This document shows positions 1 to 7,480 of a stretch of 44,138 nt of DNA, one piece after another (within the stretch, counting starts at the first letter, position 1; the number at the start of each line of letters is the position of its first letter). The stretch comes from an uncultured Anaerotruncus sp. (GTDB lineage Bacteria; Bacillota; Clostridia; Oscillospirales; CAG-272), in NCBI GenBank assembly GCA_905210995.1, contig CAJLZE010000007.1:1-44138 (forward strand), given 5' to 3'. The translations under genes and the position numbers were made by a program. The notes under the pieces are model-generated. The model did not search any database. It had not been told where the DNA came from and saw only the letters and a program-made list of their open reading frames with translations.

Positions 1-1047
1 GACGGCGAAAGGCTGCGCGGCGGTGCGCCGCTTTACATAAAAAAAGCGTTTGCGGAACGCAAGCTACCTCATCTCGGAGCGTTTCTCGGCGCGCTGTTTT
101 CCCTGCTCTGCATCGCGGACGCGCTCAGCATGGGCTGCGTCGTTCAGGTGAATGCTGTCGCCGGGGCTATGGACGGTGCGTTCGGGCTTGACAGGCGCAT
201 ATGCGGCATCCTGATGGCTCTTGCAGCATTTGCTATAGCCTCGGGCGGGCTGGGGCGCATATCCGCAGCCTGCGGGGCGCTCGTGCCGTTTATGACCGCG
301 GGATTCACCGTGCTGTCGGCAGCCGCGCTCGTGATACGTGCGCCGGAGCTGCCGCGTGTTTTTCGTGAGGTGATGAGCGGAGCTTTTTCGTTTATAAGCG
401 AAGAGGGCGCGCGTTCGAGCGGCGCGCAGGCGATATTTGCGGGGATAGGTGGTTTTTTTGTCTCCCGTGCCGTGCGGTACGGCGTGATGCGCGGGCTGAT
501 ATCGAACGAGGCGGGCTGCGGGACGTCCCCGCTCGCACACTCGGCAGCCGACACCGACTCGGCTGCAAAGCAGGGCTTTCTCGGCATTGCCGAGGTAGTG
601 GTGGACACCGTTGTTCTCTGCACCGCTACGGCGTTTGTCATTCTTGCAAGCTACGGAGATGTCGCGGTATACGGTGAAAACTCGGTAATGATGACCATAG
701 GCGCCTACACCGCCGCGCTCGGCAACTGGGCAAAGCCGGTGCTTGCCGTCGCGGTGCTGCTTTTCGGCTTTGCGACCGTCGTGTGCTGGGCATATTACGG
801 GCAGGAATGCATCGCCTTTCTCGGGCTTTCGCAAAGGCGTGAGCGCATCGCCGTACGCATTTTCAATATACTTTACGCTGCCTCGGCTTACATCGGAGCC
901 ACCTCACCGCCCGGCGGAGTATGGACGCTTGCCGACTTTTCAATAGGGCTTATGACATTTCTCAACATCGCCGCGCTCATCCTTCTGCGCAGATACGTAA
1001 AAAATGAGACGGATGGATTCGCCCGCGGATATCATGCGAAAAAATGA
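1..1047 (+). CDS. Sodium:alanine symporter family protein (AGCS), 5' end outside window
   Basis: The reading frame is open from the first base, so only the C-terminal 348 residues are present; the family is usually about 450-500 residues. AGCS proteins import alanine or glycine together with Na+ or H+ across the cytoplasmic membrane. Family marks seen are GGAPLYIKKAF near the left edge (compare GGPMYYI), NEAGCGTSPLAHSAADT in mid-protein, and the helix DTVVLCTATAFVIL that follows it in the family. Several hydrophobic helices run to a basic C-terminus. It is convergent with hisS, with a shared hairpin between them. Family is secure; the substrate (alanine versus glycine or another amino acid) is not shown. 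Confidence 0.9.
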   Translation, partial: DGERLRGGAPLYIKKAFAERKLPHLGAFLGALFSLLCIADALSMGCVVQVNAVAGAMDGAFGLDRRICGILMALAAFAIASGGLGRISAACGALVPFMTAGFTVLSAAALVIRAPELPRVFREVMSGAFSFISEEGARSSGAQAIFAGIGGFFVSRAVRYGVMRGLISNEAGCGTSPLAHSAADTDSAAKQGFLGIAEVVVDTVVLCTATAFVILASYGDVAVYGENSVMMTIGAYTAALGNWAKPVLAVAVLLFGFATVVCWAYYGQECIAFLGLSQRRERIAVRIFNILYAASAYIGATSPPGGVWTLADFSIGLMTFLNIAALILLRRYVKNETDGFARGYHAKK

Positions 1048-1150
1048 GGGCCGGCATGGTCTGCCGCTTCGGGCACGCACACCGCGGCAGTGTACGCACC
1101 TTTTATAAAAGGCGGTGTTAAAAATATCGGGGACCCGTCCGACATTTTTG

Positions 1151-1189
1151 ATGGGGCTGTTAAAAACCTTGAGTTTTTAACAGCCCCAT
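1151..1189. terminator. Bidirectional hairpin between symporter and hisS
   Basis: A 16-bp perfect stem (1151-1166 with 1174-1189) with a 7-base loop lies between two convergent genes. The A/T run is inside the stem (GTTAAAAA/TTTTTAAC) instead of a long U-tail outside it, so either strand could end here. A shorter palindrome, CCTTTTATAAAAGG at 1099-1112, lies between the symporter stop and this hairpin and may assist. Confidence 0.75.
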
Positions 1190-1198
1190 TATATACGA

Positions 1199-2431
1199 TC
1201 AATATTCAACAAACTCGGTATATCCGTCGTCGGCGAGCTTGGTCTTTTGGAAGCCGACGTTCTTCATGCGCGGTGTAACGAGCACGCGCGCTCCGTCCGC
1301 TCTCAGACGGGCGGCATCGGAAAGCATTGCGAGCATTTTTTGCTCGTCCATATTTTTGGATGCAAGGAACGCAACGCTTCTCTCGGCTGCCGGCGGTTCG
1401 AATCCGCGGTCGGCAAGCCCCGCCACTATGCGCTCAAAGCCGAGCGAAAAGCCGCACGCAGGGGTCTTTTGCCCCGAGAACTTGGCAAGCATCTCATCGT
1501 ATCTTCCGCCGCCGCCGACGGAATATCCGTAACCGTCCATGCTTATCTCAAAGATCGTGCCGGTATAATAGGACATTCCGCGCACGAGCGTAGGATCGAA
1601 TTTAAGGCTGCATCCGCCTGCGGTCGCGGCTGTGGCGCAGCGCATTATGCTCTCAAGCGACGCAGCTATATCCGCACCGTTGCCTCCAAGACGGTCGGCT
1701 GCGAACTCGGAAACGCTCACGGCGTCGCAATTTTCGTAAAGCGCGACGTATTTTTCGACCGACGCTTCATCAAAGTCCTCTTCGACCAGCTCGCGCTTCA
1801 CGCCGTCAAGCCCGATCTTGTCCATCTTGTCAAGCGTGATAAATACCTTATCGCAATCCTCGGGCTTGAATCCGCAATAATCCGCGCAGACCTTGAGCAG
1901 GCGGCGGTCGTTTATGCGGACGGTGAAATTGTCAAAGCCCAGCTCGCGCAGCACACCGGTCGTCGCCGATATGAGCGTGATCTCGGCAAGCTGAGTGGAA
2001 TCGCCGAGTATATCTATATCACACTGTGTAAACTGACGGAAGCGCCCCTTCTGCGGGCGGTCGGCGCGCCAGACATTGCCGATCTGCATTGCCATAAAGG
2101 GCGACGGCAGCTTTGCCTGATTGTTGGCATAGTATCTTGAGAGCGGGACGGTAAGGTCATAGCGCAGACCGCTGTCGCAAAGCTCTGCGTCGTTTCCGGC
2201 AGCCTCATTCAGCTTTTCGCCGCGCTTCATGATCTTGAATATAAGCTTTTCGTTGTCGCCGCCGTTTTTGCCGGTGAGGTTTTCGATGTGCTCAACCGCA
2301 GGGGTCTCGATCATTGAAAATCCGTTTTTTTCATACGCGCGGATTATAACGCCCTTTACATATTCGCGCAGTCTCGTCTCGCGCGGAAGATAATCGTTCA
2401 TGCCCTTTGTCGGGGTCTTTATAAGCTGCAT
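1199..2431 (-). CDS. hisS: Histidine--tRNA ligase, divergent form with short C-terminus
   Basis: Class II aminoacyl-tRNA synthetase that charges tRNA-His. At 410 residues it shows LRYDLTVP (89-96), motif 2 around WRADRPQKGRFRQFTQCDIDI (121-140), the histidine-specific LVRGMSYYTGTIFEI (282-296; most families have RGLDYYT), SVGGGGRYDEML (304-315) and motif 3 GFSLGFERI (327-335). The anticodon-binding domain starts near 350 but ends at TEFVEY, roughly 20-30 residues before most family members, right beside the terminator hairpin. It has its own near-perfect promoter and a leader of only about 45 nt, so no T-box is present. Start ATG at 2431 follows an AAAGGAAAG ribosome site. Confidence 0.93.
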   Translation of the reverse strand: MQLIKTPTKGMNDYLPRETRLREYVKGVIIRAYEKNGFSMIETPAVEHIENLTGKNGGDNEKLIFKIMKRGEKLNEAAGNDAELCDSGLRYDLTVPLSRYYANNQAKLPSPFMAMQIGNVWRADRPQKGRFRQFTQCDIDILGDSTQLAEITLISATTGVLRELGFDNFTVRINDRRLLKVCADYCGFKPEDCDKVFITLDKMDKIGLDGVKRELVEEDFDEASVEKYVALYENCDAVSVSEFAADRLGGNGADIAASLESIMRCATAATAGGCSLKFDPTLVRGMSYYTGTIFEISMDGYGYSVGGGGRYDEMLAKFSGQKTPACGFSLGFERIVAGLADRGFEPPAAERSVAFLASKNMDEQKMLAMLSDAARLRADGARVLVTPRMKNVGFQKTKLADDGYTEFVEY

Positions 2432-2480
2432 TTCACTTTCCTTTTCCCCGCACCCGCGGGGCTTTTATTTTATGTGATAT

Positions 2481-2509
2481 ATTATACATTATAAGCAGCC
2501 GAATGTCAA
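2481..2509 (-). promoter_or_regulatory. Consensus sigma-A promoter of hisS
   Basis: Reading the minus strand, TTGACA (2509-2504), a 17-base spacer and TATAAT (2486-2481) match the consensus at all twelve positions. It sits just below the superoperon terminator, so hisS is transcribed independently of rplQ. Confidence 0.93.
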
Positions 2510-2518
2510 TCTTTCGGG

Positions 2519-2560
2519 TAAAAAAAGCCCCACGGGTAGGCATTACGCTTTCCCGTGGGG
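2519..2560 (-). terminator. Rho-independent terminator of the ribosomal superoperon
   Basis: On the minus strand CCCCACGGG (2560-2552) pairs with CCCGTGGGG (2536-2528) over a 15-base loop, followed by C and a run of seven T. It lies about 30 bases after the rplQ stop and is the only strong terminator seen between rpsJ and hisS. Confidence 0.93.
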
Positions 2561-2591
2561 TGAGGCGACCTTTACAGGGCTCTGCGACGGA

Positions 2592-3017
2592 TCATTCCGC
2601 CTTTGCGTCCTCGGTCTTCTCTTCAGCCTTGGCTGCTTTCTTCTTGCTCTTTTCGTCGACCTTCTCGTCAACACTCTTGGTCAGAGTGATGAGAGCCATC
2701 TCGGCTGCGTCGCCGCGACGGGGACCGAGCTTGTAAATAGCGGTGTAACCGCCGTTTACGTCGGCATAGAGGGGTGCTATCTGTGTGAACAGCTTAGCGA
2801 CAACATCCTCCTTGGTGATATAAGCAAGAGCGGCACGGCGGCTCGCAAGTGTATTGTTTTTGCCGAGAGTAATCATCTTCTCAGCCATCGCGCGAACTTC
2901 CTTCGCACGGGTGAGAGTAGTCTCGACCTTACCGTTCTCGAGCAGATATGTCACAAGTCCGCGAAGCATCGCGTTTCTGTGAGCGGTGGGTCTGCCGAGC
3001 TTTCTGGTTCCGGGCAT
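2592..3017 (-). CDS. rplQ: 50S ribosomal protein L17
   Basis: Large-subunit protein near the exit-tunnel side of 23S rRNA. The 141-residue product begins MPGTRKLGRPTAHRNAMLRG and contains TTLTRAKEVRAMAEKMITLG, both typical of L17. It ends in a charged Lys/Glu/Ala-rich tail (about 120-141), beyond the compact fold. Last gene of the superoperon, 56 nt after rpoA, as in most Firmicutes, and directly followed by the terminator. Confidence 0.97.
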   Translation of the reverse strand: MPGTRKLGRPTAHRNAMLRGLVTYLLENGKVETTLTRAKEVRAMAEKMITLGKNNTLASRRAALAYITKEDVVAKLFTQIAPLYADVNGGYTAIYKLGPRRGDAAEMALITLTKSVDEKVDEKSKKKAAKAEEKTEDAKAE

Positions 3018-3073
3018 CTTATGCTCCCTCCTTAATGTTTCTTTTCGTTTCGCTGTTACCTATGCGCCGACGC

Positions 3074-4060
3074 TCATTCTTCGTCCCGGCGCAGGCCGAG
3101 ACCGAGCGACTGGAGCTTCTGGGTAACTTCCTCAAGCGACTTCTTACCGAGGTTACGCACCTTGATCATTTCTTCCTCGGAACGGCTGACAAGATCCGAA
3201 ACCGTGTCGATTCCGGCGCGCTTCAGACAGTTGAAGCTGCGGACGGACAGGTCAAGATCCTCAATGGTCATCTCAAGAACCTTCTCTTTGGGGCTTTCGC
3301 CGCTAATAACCATTATTTCAGCGTTCTTTGCTTCATCCGACAAATCCACAAACAAGTTGAGATGCTCGTTGAGAATCTTGGCGCCGAGTGAAATCGCTTC
3401 TTTTGCAGTTATCGTCCCGTTTGTAAGGACTTCAAGCGTCAGCTTGTCGTAATCGGCAATGTTGCTGCCGACACGTGTATTTTCAACATTGTAGCTGACG
3501 TTGTAAACAGGCGTGTAGATCGAGTCGGTGTAGATAAGACCTATGGGCGCCGTTACATTGGGACCGTATGCCTCTGCATGGATGAGCTTGTTGCGTTCCT
3601 GCGACACATAGCCGCGGCCGCACTCAAAGGTAAGCTCAACAAACAGATGCCCGCCCTCAGACAGCGTTGCAAGGTGATGATCTGCATTGAGGATCTCGAT
3701 ATCAGAATCCTGCTTGATATCGCCCGCAACTACCTCGCGGGGGCCTGTCACGTCAAGAATGACGGTCTTGGGCGCCGAGGTGTGCAGCTTTGCAACGATA
3801 CCTTTTACATTAAGAACAAATTCGGTCATGTCCTCGGTCATGCCGGGAACAGTTGAGAATTCGTGAAGGACGCCGTCTACCTTGATGGAGGTCACGGCAA
3901 CGCCGGGAAGCGAGCTGAGCAGCACGCGGCGCAGGGAATTCAGCGAGTTTCCGAGGGTTATGCCATAACCGCGCTCAAGCGGCTCTACCACAAATTTGCC
4001 GGATCTGCCGTCTTCGCTCAGGTTTACCGTCGCAATATTGGGCTTTTCTATTTCAATCAT
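3074..4060 (-). CDS. rpoA: RNA polymerase subunit alpha
   Basis: Alpha dimerises to nucleate RNA polymerase assembly and contacts activators and UP elements. The 328-residue product has the N-terminal assembly domain (GYGITLGNSLNSLRRVLLSSLPG, the alpha signature) and a C-terminal helix-hairpin-helix domain (about 255-320) with VRNLGKKSLEEV. A TTG at 4078 would add six residues, but it overlaps the GGAGGG ribosome site; ATG at 4060 gives the family start MIEIEKP at a proper 10-nt spacing. It follows rpsD after an unusually long 128-nt gap in which I see no promoter. Confidence 0.97.
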   Translation of the reverse strand: MIEIEKPNIATVNLSEDGRSGKFVVEPLERGYGITLGNSLNSLRRVLLSSLPGVAVTSIKVDGVLHEFSTVPGMTEDMTEFVLNVKGIVAKLHTSAPKTVILDVTGPREVVAGDIKQDSDIEILNADHHLATLSEGGHLFVELTFECGRGYVSQERNKLIHAEAYGPNVTAPIGLIYTDSIYTPVYNVSYNVENTRVGSNIADYDKLTLEVLTNGTITAKEAISLGAKILNEHLNLFVDLSDEAKNAEIMVISGESPKEKVLEMTIEDLDLSVRSFNCLKRAGIDTVSDLVSRSEEEMIKVRNLGKKSLEEVTQKLQSLGLGLRRDEE

Positions 4061-4071
4061 TCCAAATATAC

Positions 4072-4077
4072 CCTCCA
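4072..4077 (-). promoter_or_regulatory. rpoA ribosome binding site that sets the start
   Basis: GGAGGG lies 10 nt before ATG 4060. It overlaps the alternative TTG codon at 4078-4076, which therefore cannot use it; this argues for the shorter protein. Confidence 0.85.
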
Positions 4078-4188
4078 ACTATAATTTTCAGCTTGCGTTT
4101 CTGGTTAATGCGCAATTGTTGATGCCGAATATATCTCCGCCGCCGATGTCGGTCCCGGCGTGCCGGAGAAATACTTCGGCTGCCGGTA

Positions 4189-4815
4189 TTACTTGGAATA
4201 AAGCTCGACGATAAGCTGCTCGTTGAAGCTCTGCTCGATATCGTCTCTTACGGGGAGCGCAACTACCTTTGCGGCAGCGTCGTTTGCGTTGAGTTCGAGC
4301 CACTTGGGAGCGCTCAGCTTCTGCATGGACTCGATGAAGTTCTTCATTCTCTCGCTCTTACGGCTGTTCTCGGCTACGCTTACGACATCGCCGACTCTCA
4401 GACGGTAGGAAGGAATGTTGACTTTCTTGCCGTTGACAAGGATGTGACCGTGCAGAACGATCTGGCGGGTCTCCTTGCGGCTGTCGCCGATGCCCATTCT
4501 GAACACGGCGTTGTCAAGTCTGCGCTCGAGAAGTACGAGCAGGTTCTCACCGGCCATACCCTCAAGGCGGTCAGCTTCACGGAAGTAGTTGTTGAACTGC
4601 TTCTCGAGAAGACCGTAATATCTCTTGACTTTCTGCTTCTCACGAAGCTGCATGCCGTACTCTCTCTGTTTCTTTCTGGCGGCGCCGTGCTGACCGGGAG
4701 CAACAGGTCTGCGCTCAAACGCGCACTTATCGCTCATGCAGCGCTCACCCTTAAGAAAGAGCTTGGCACCTTCTCTGCGGCACATCTTGCAGGCAGAGCC
4801 AATATATCTAGCCAT
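4189..4815 (-). CDS. rpsD: 30S ribosomal protein S4, zinc-binding form
   Basis: Primary 16S rRNA-binding protein that starts 30S assembly and takes part in translational accuracy; in many bacteria it represses its own operon. The 208-residue product carries the S4 RNA-binding domain (LERRLDNAVFRMGIGDSRKE, about 96-115) and four cysteines near the N-terminus, C9, C12, C26 and C31, in the arrangement of the zinc-containing C+ form. It lies 29 nt after rpsK and 128 nt before rpoA. Confidence 0.97.
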   Translation of the reverse strand: MARYIGSACKMCRREGAKLFLKGERCMSDKCAFERRPVAPGQHGAARKKQREYGMQLREKQKVKRYYGLLEKQFNNYFREADRLEGMAGENLLVLLERRLDNAVFRMGIGDSRKETRQIVLHGHILVNGKKVNIPSYRLRVGDVVSVAENSRKSERMKNFIESMQKLSAPKWLELNANDAAAKVVALPVRDDIEQSFNEQLIVELYSK

Positions 4816-4844
4816 TCTCTGGATCCTCCTCTAATGTGTTTTCA

Positions 4845-5243
4845 TCAAACGCGGCGGCGTTTGGGCGGACGGCAGCCGTTGTGAGGAACGGGGGTCACGT
4901 CCTTGATCATTGTGATCTGGAGGCCTACGGTCTCAAGGGCACGGATGGCGGACTCACGTCCCGATCCGGGACCTCTGACGTACACCTCGACCGACTTCAG
5001 ACCGTGCTCGATGGCAGCCTTTGCGGCAGTCTCGGAAGCGGACTGAGCAGCAAACGGAGTGGACTTTCTGGAGCCCTTGAAGCCGAGCTCGCCGGCAGAT
5101 GCCCACGAAATAGCGTTGCCGTCCATGTCGGTTATGGTAACGATGGTATTGTTGAAGGTCGCACGGACGTGCACCTGACCGTACTGTATATTCTTACGTT
5201 CGCGGCGCTTTTTGATGACCTTCTTGGCAGAAACATTAGCCAT
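4845..5243 (-). CDS. rpsK: 30S ribosomal protein S11
   Basis: Platform protein next to the mRNA exit and the Shine-Dalgarno helix. At 132 residues it has the family hallmarks VHVRATFNNTIVTITDMDG, GELGFKGSRKSTPFAAQ and the C-terminal DVTPVPHNGCRPPKRRRV, in which the Asn-Gly pair that becomes isoaspartate in some species is kept. Thirteen nt after rpsM. Confidence 0.97.
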   Translation of the reverse strand: MANVSAKKVIKKRRERKNIQYGQVHVRATFNNTIVTITDMDGNAISWASAGELGFKGSRKSTPFAAQSASETAAKAAIEHGLKSVEVYVRGPGSGRESAIRALETVGLQITMIKDVTPVPHNGCRPPKRRRV

Positions 5244-5256
5244 TTCTTATGCTCCT

Positions 5257-5625
5257 TTACTTCTTCTTGTTCGCTATGGTCTTCGCCGGACCTTTGCGGG
5301 TTCTTGCATTGGTCTTGGTTCTCTGACCTCTCACGGGCAGACCTTTTCTGTGTCTTACACCGCGGTAGCAGTTGATCTCGACCAGGCGCTTGATATTGAG
5401 AGCGACATCGCGGCGAAGGTCACCCTCGACCACGTAGTTGTTCTCGATCTCGTCACGCAGTTTGGCGATCTGCTCTTCGGTAAGGTCCTTGGCGCGGGTA
5501 TCGGGGTCAATGCCCGTCTTCTCAAGGATATCGTTGGCGCTCTTGCGGCCTATACCGTAGATATAGGTAAGGGCGATCTCGACGCGCTTCTGATTAGGAA
5601 TATCAACACCAGCTATACGAGCCAT
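5257..5625 (-). CDS. rpsM: 30S ribosomal protein S13
   Basis: Head protein of the small subunit that bridges to the large subunit and touches P-site tRNA. The 122-residue product begins MARIAGVDIPNQKRVEIALT, contains the helix-two-turn-helix segment YGIGRKSANDIL and the RNA-binding YRGVRHRKGLPVRGQRTKTNART, and ends in the basic tail KGPAKTIANKKK that reaches the P-site tRNA in structures. Order rpmJ-rpsM-rpsK-rpsD-rpoA is standard. Confidence 0.97.
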   Translation of the reverse strand: MARIAGVDIPNQKRVEIALTYIYGIGRKSANDILEKTGIDPDTRAKDLTEEQIAKLRDEIENNYVVEGDLRRDVALNIKRLVEINCYRGVRHRKGLPVRGQRTKTNARTRKGPAKTIANKKK

Positions 5626-5658
5626 TCTGTTTGATCCTTTCTTCTACTGTGTTTGTGC

Positions 5659-5772
5659 TCAACCCTGACGCTGCTTGTGCTTGGGGTTTTCGCATATGAC
5701 CATTATACGGCCATGTCTTTTGATGATCTTGCATTTTTCGCAGATCTTCTTAACGGATGGCTTTACTTTCAT
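5659..5772 (-). CDS. rpmJ: 50S ribosomal protein L36, zinc form
   Basis: A small 37-codon gene read by eye: it starts MKVKPSVKKICEKCKIIKRH and ends NPKHKQRQG before TGA at 5661-5659. C11, C14, C27 and H33 form the zinc ribbon of the C+ type of L36, which packs against 23S rRNA late in assembly. It sits in the expected place between infA (41 nt) and rpsM (33 nt). Confidence 0.96.
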   Translation of the reverse strand: MKVKPSVKKICEKCKIIKRHGRIMVICENPKHKQRQG

Positions 5773-5813
5773 TTATCTGACCATACCTTTCTGATTTTTT
5801 GAAACGAACGATA

Positions 5814-6032
5814 TCATTTCGCACGCCAGGTAATGCGTCCCTTGGTAAGGTCGTAGACCGAGACCTCAACGGTCACACGGTCGCCCGGCAGTATTCTGAT
5901 ATAGTTCATCCGCAGCTTGCCCGAAATGTGGGCGGTCACGATATGACCGTTCGGAAGCTGCACCTTGAATACCGTATTCGGCAGAGCGTCGATAACGGTA
6001 CCCTCAAACTCGATTACATCATCCTTCGGCAA
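5814..6032 (-). CDS. infA: Translation initiation factor IF-1 (TTG start)
   Basis: IF-1 occupies the ribosomal A site during initiation and supports IF-2 and IF-3. The 72-residue OB-fold protein, MPKDDVIEFEGTVIDALPN to GRITWRAK, has exactly the family length. No in-frame ATG fits: the nearby ATGs are in another frame, so the start is TTG at 6032, 9 nt after AGGAGG. A rare start codon on a high-copy initiation factor could tie its output to initiation conditions, which is inference. Confidence 0.95.
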   Translation of the reverse strand: MPKDDVIEFEGTVIDALPNTVFKVQLPNGHIVTAHISGKLRMNYIRILPGDRVTVEVSVYDLTKGRITWRAK

Positions 6033-6041
6033 GTTCCTTCT

Positions 6042-6047
6042 CCTCCT
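6042..6047 (-). promoter_or_regulatory. infA ribosome binding site for the TTG start
   Basis: AGGAGG ends 9 nt before TTG 6032. An overlapping 11-codon frame beginning ATG (MNEEEKELAEG, 6053-6018) spans it and stops inside infA; this is probably chance. Confidence 0.8.
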
Positions 6048-6056
6048 CGTTCATAA

Positions 6057-6806
6057 TCAGACGACCGTCAGGATAACGGGACCGTCCTCGGTGAGAGCCA
6101 CCGAGTTTTCGTAGTGTGCCGAAAGAGTTCCGTCTGCGGTCTTTACCGTCCAGCCGTCGCTCATCTCGCGCACATCGGGGCGTCCCATATTCACCATCGG
6201 TTCGATCGCCAGCGTCATGCCTGTGCAAAGACGCACGCCGCGCCCGGCAGTGCCGTAGTTCGGGACCTCGGGATCCTCGTGAAGCTCGTGCCCCACACCG
6301 TGTCCGACATATCTGCGGACAACGGAGAATCCTTCGGCCTCCACGCAGCTCTGTACCGCATGACCGATATCACCTATGCGTTTTCCCTCGCGGAACTGTT
6401 CGACTCCGCACCGGAAGCTGCGCTCGGTTGTTTCGATCAGCCTTTTTACATCCTCGCTGACGCTGCCGACGGGGATCGTGCGCGCCATATCTCCGGTATA
6501 ACCGTGATAAAACGCACCGACATCGATCTTTACGATGTCACCCTCGAAAAGGATCTTCTTTTTTGAGGGGATACCGTGTATGACCTCGTCATTGATGCTT
6601 ATGCACGCGCTTCCGGGGAATCCGCCATAGCCGAGAAAAGTCGGCTTTGCACCGTGGCTTTCGATGTAATGGCGGATTACGCGGTCGATATCCAGCGTAC
6701 TGATGCCCTCGCGGATCATTTCGATCGCCTTTGCCATTGCCTCGGCAGTGATACGGCAGGCATCACGCATTTCGGTTATCTGTTCTTTGCTTTTGATCGG
6801 AATCAT
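6057..6806 (-). CDS. map: Methionine aminopeptidase type I
   Basis: Cytoplasmic metalloprotease that removes the initiator methionine from nascent proteins. All five metal ligands of the pita-bread fold are visible: Asp in KIDVGAFYHG, Asp in GYTGDMART, His in GVGHELHEDP, Glu in LAIEPMV and Glu in HYENSVALT; the substrate-side His is in DEVIHGIP. The start MIPIKSKEQ at 6806 gives 249 residues, one nt after the adk stop, so translation is probably coupled. A much earlier in-frame start would add 58 residues that do not resemble the family and overlap adk. Confidence 0.97.
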   Translation of the reverse strand: MIPIKSKEQITEMRDACRITAEAMAKAIEMIREGISTLDIDRVIRHYIESHGAKPTFLGYGGFPGSACISINDEVIHGIPSKKKILFEGDIVKIDVGAFYHGYTGDMARTIPVGSVSEDVKRLIETTERSFRCGVEQFREGKRIGDIGHAVQSCVEAEGFSVVRRYVGHGVGHELHEDPEVPNYGTAGRGVRLCTGMTLAIEPMVNMGRPDVREMSDGWTVKTADGTLSAHYENSVALTEDGPVILTVV

Positions 6807-6807
6807 G

Positions 6808-7446
6808 TTACTTGCCCACCGCAGCCAATGCTTTCTCGACAAGCGCGGTCGTATCCTCGACCTTTTCCTGTCCCTCGACACGGATGAGAAGTCCGCGACG
6901 ATCGTAGAAATCAAGCAGCGGTTCGGTCTGCCTGTGATAAGTTTCAAGGCGTTTGGCAACAGTCTCGGCTGCATCGTCATTGCGGATGACGAGCGGCTTG
7001 CCGCACTTGTCGCACTTACCTTCTTCCTTCGGGGGGAGATATTCGGTATGATAGGACATTCCGCATTCGCAAACGCGGCGTCCGCTCATACGGCGGATGA
7101 TCTTTTCGTCGCTCACCTCAATGGAGAGGACTGCGTCGATATGCACACCCATGCTTTCAAGTGCCTCTGCCTGAGCGATCGTACGCGGGAAGCCGTCGAG
7201 GATGAAACCGCGACGGCAGTCATCGGAAAGAAGATAATCTCTCACGATGCCGTTTACGACCTCGTCGGGCACGAGGGCGCCGGCGTCCATAAAGGACTTT
7301 GCCTTAACGCCCAGCTCTGTGCCCGCCTTGATAGCTCCGCGGAGAATCTGTCCCGTCGAAATGGCGGGGATACCTTCTCTCTTGGAGATAAGCTCAGACT
7401 GTGTGCCCTTGCCGGCTCCGGGGGCTCCCATTATAATCAAATTCAT
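6808..7446 (-). CDS. adk: Adenylate kinase with metal-binding lid
   Basis: Interconverts ATP + AMP and 2 ADP. The 212-residue protein has the P-loop GAPGAGKGTQ (7-16), the AMP-site FILDGFPRT (81-89), and the long lid with cysteines C126, C128, C145 and C148. The first pair is C-x-C, whereas the usual Gram-positive lid has C-x2-C. Start MNLIIMGAPG at 7446 follows GGAGG by 6 nt; upstream in-frame codons overlap the secY tail and do not match the family. The secY-adk-map-infA order is typical. Confidence 0.96.
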   Translation of the reverse strand: MNLIIMGAPGAGKGTQSELISKREGIPAISTGQILRGAIKAGTELGVKAKSFMDAGALVPDEVVNGIVRDYLLSDDCRRGFILDGFPRTIAQAEALESMGVHIDAVLSIEVSDEKIIRRMSGRRVCECGMSYHTEYLPPKEEGKCDKCGKPLVIRNDDAAETVAKRLETYHRQTEPLLDFYDRRGLLIRVEGQEKVEDTTALVEKALAAVGK

Positions 7447-7480
7447 AACGTTCCTCCGTATGCTTTTCAGGGGTCGGCGA

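Noticed and set aside
1099..1112. Palindrome CCTTTTATAAAAGG as a separate regulatory site
   Set aside because: It lies between convergent genes after a stop codon and is most simply part of the termination region.
2432..2480. T-box riboswitch upstream of hisS
   Set aside because: The predicted leader is only about 45 nt and has no T-box sequence or antiterminator, although Clostridial synthetase genes often carry one.
4061..4188. Internal promoter or leader between rpsD and rpoA
   Set aside because: Only a weak CCGGC/GCCGG stem is seen and no -35/-10 pair at workable spacing.
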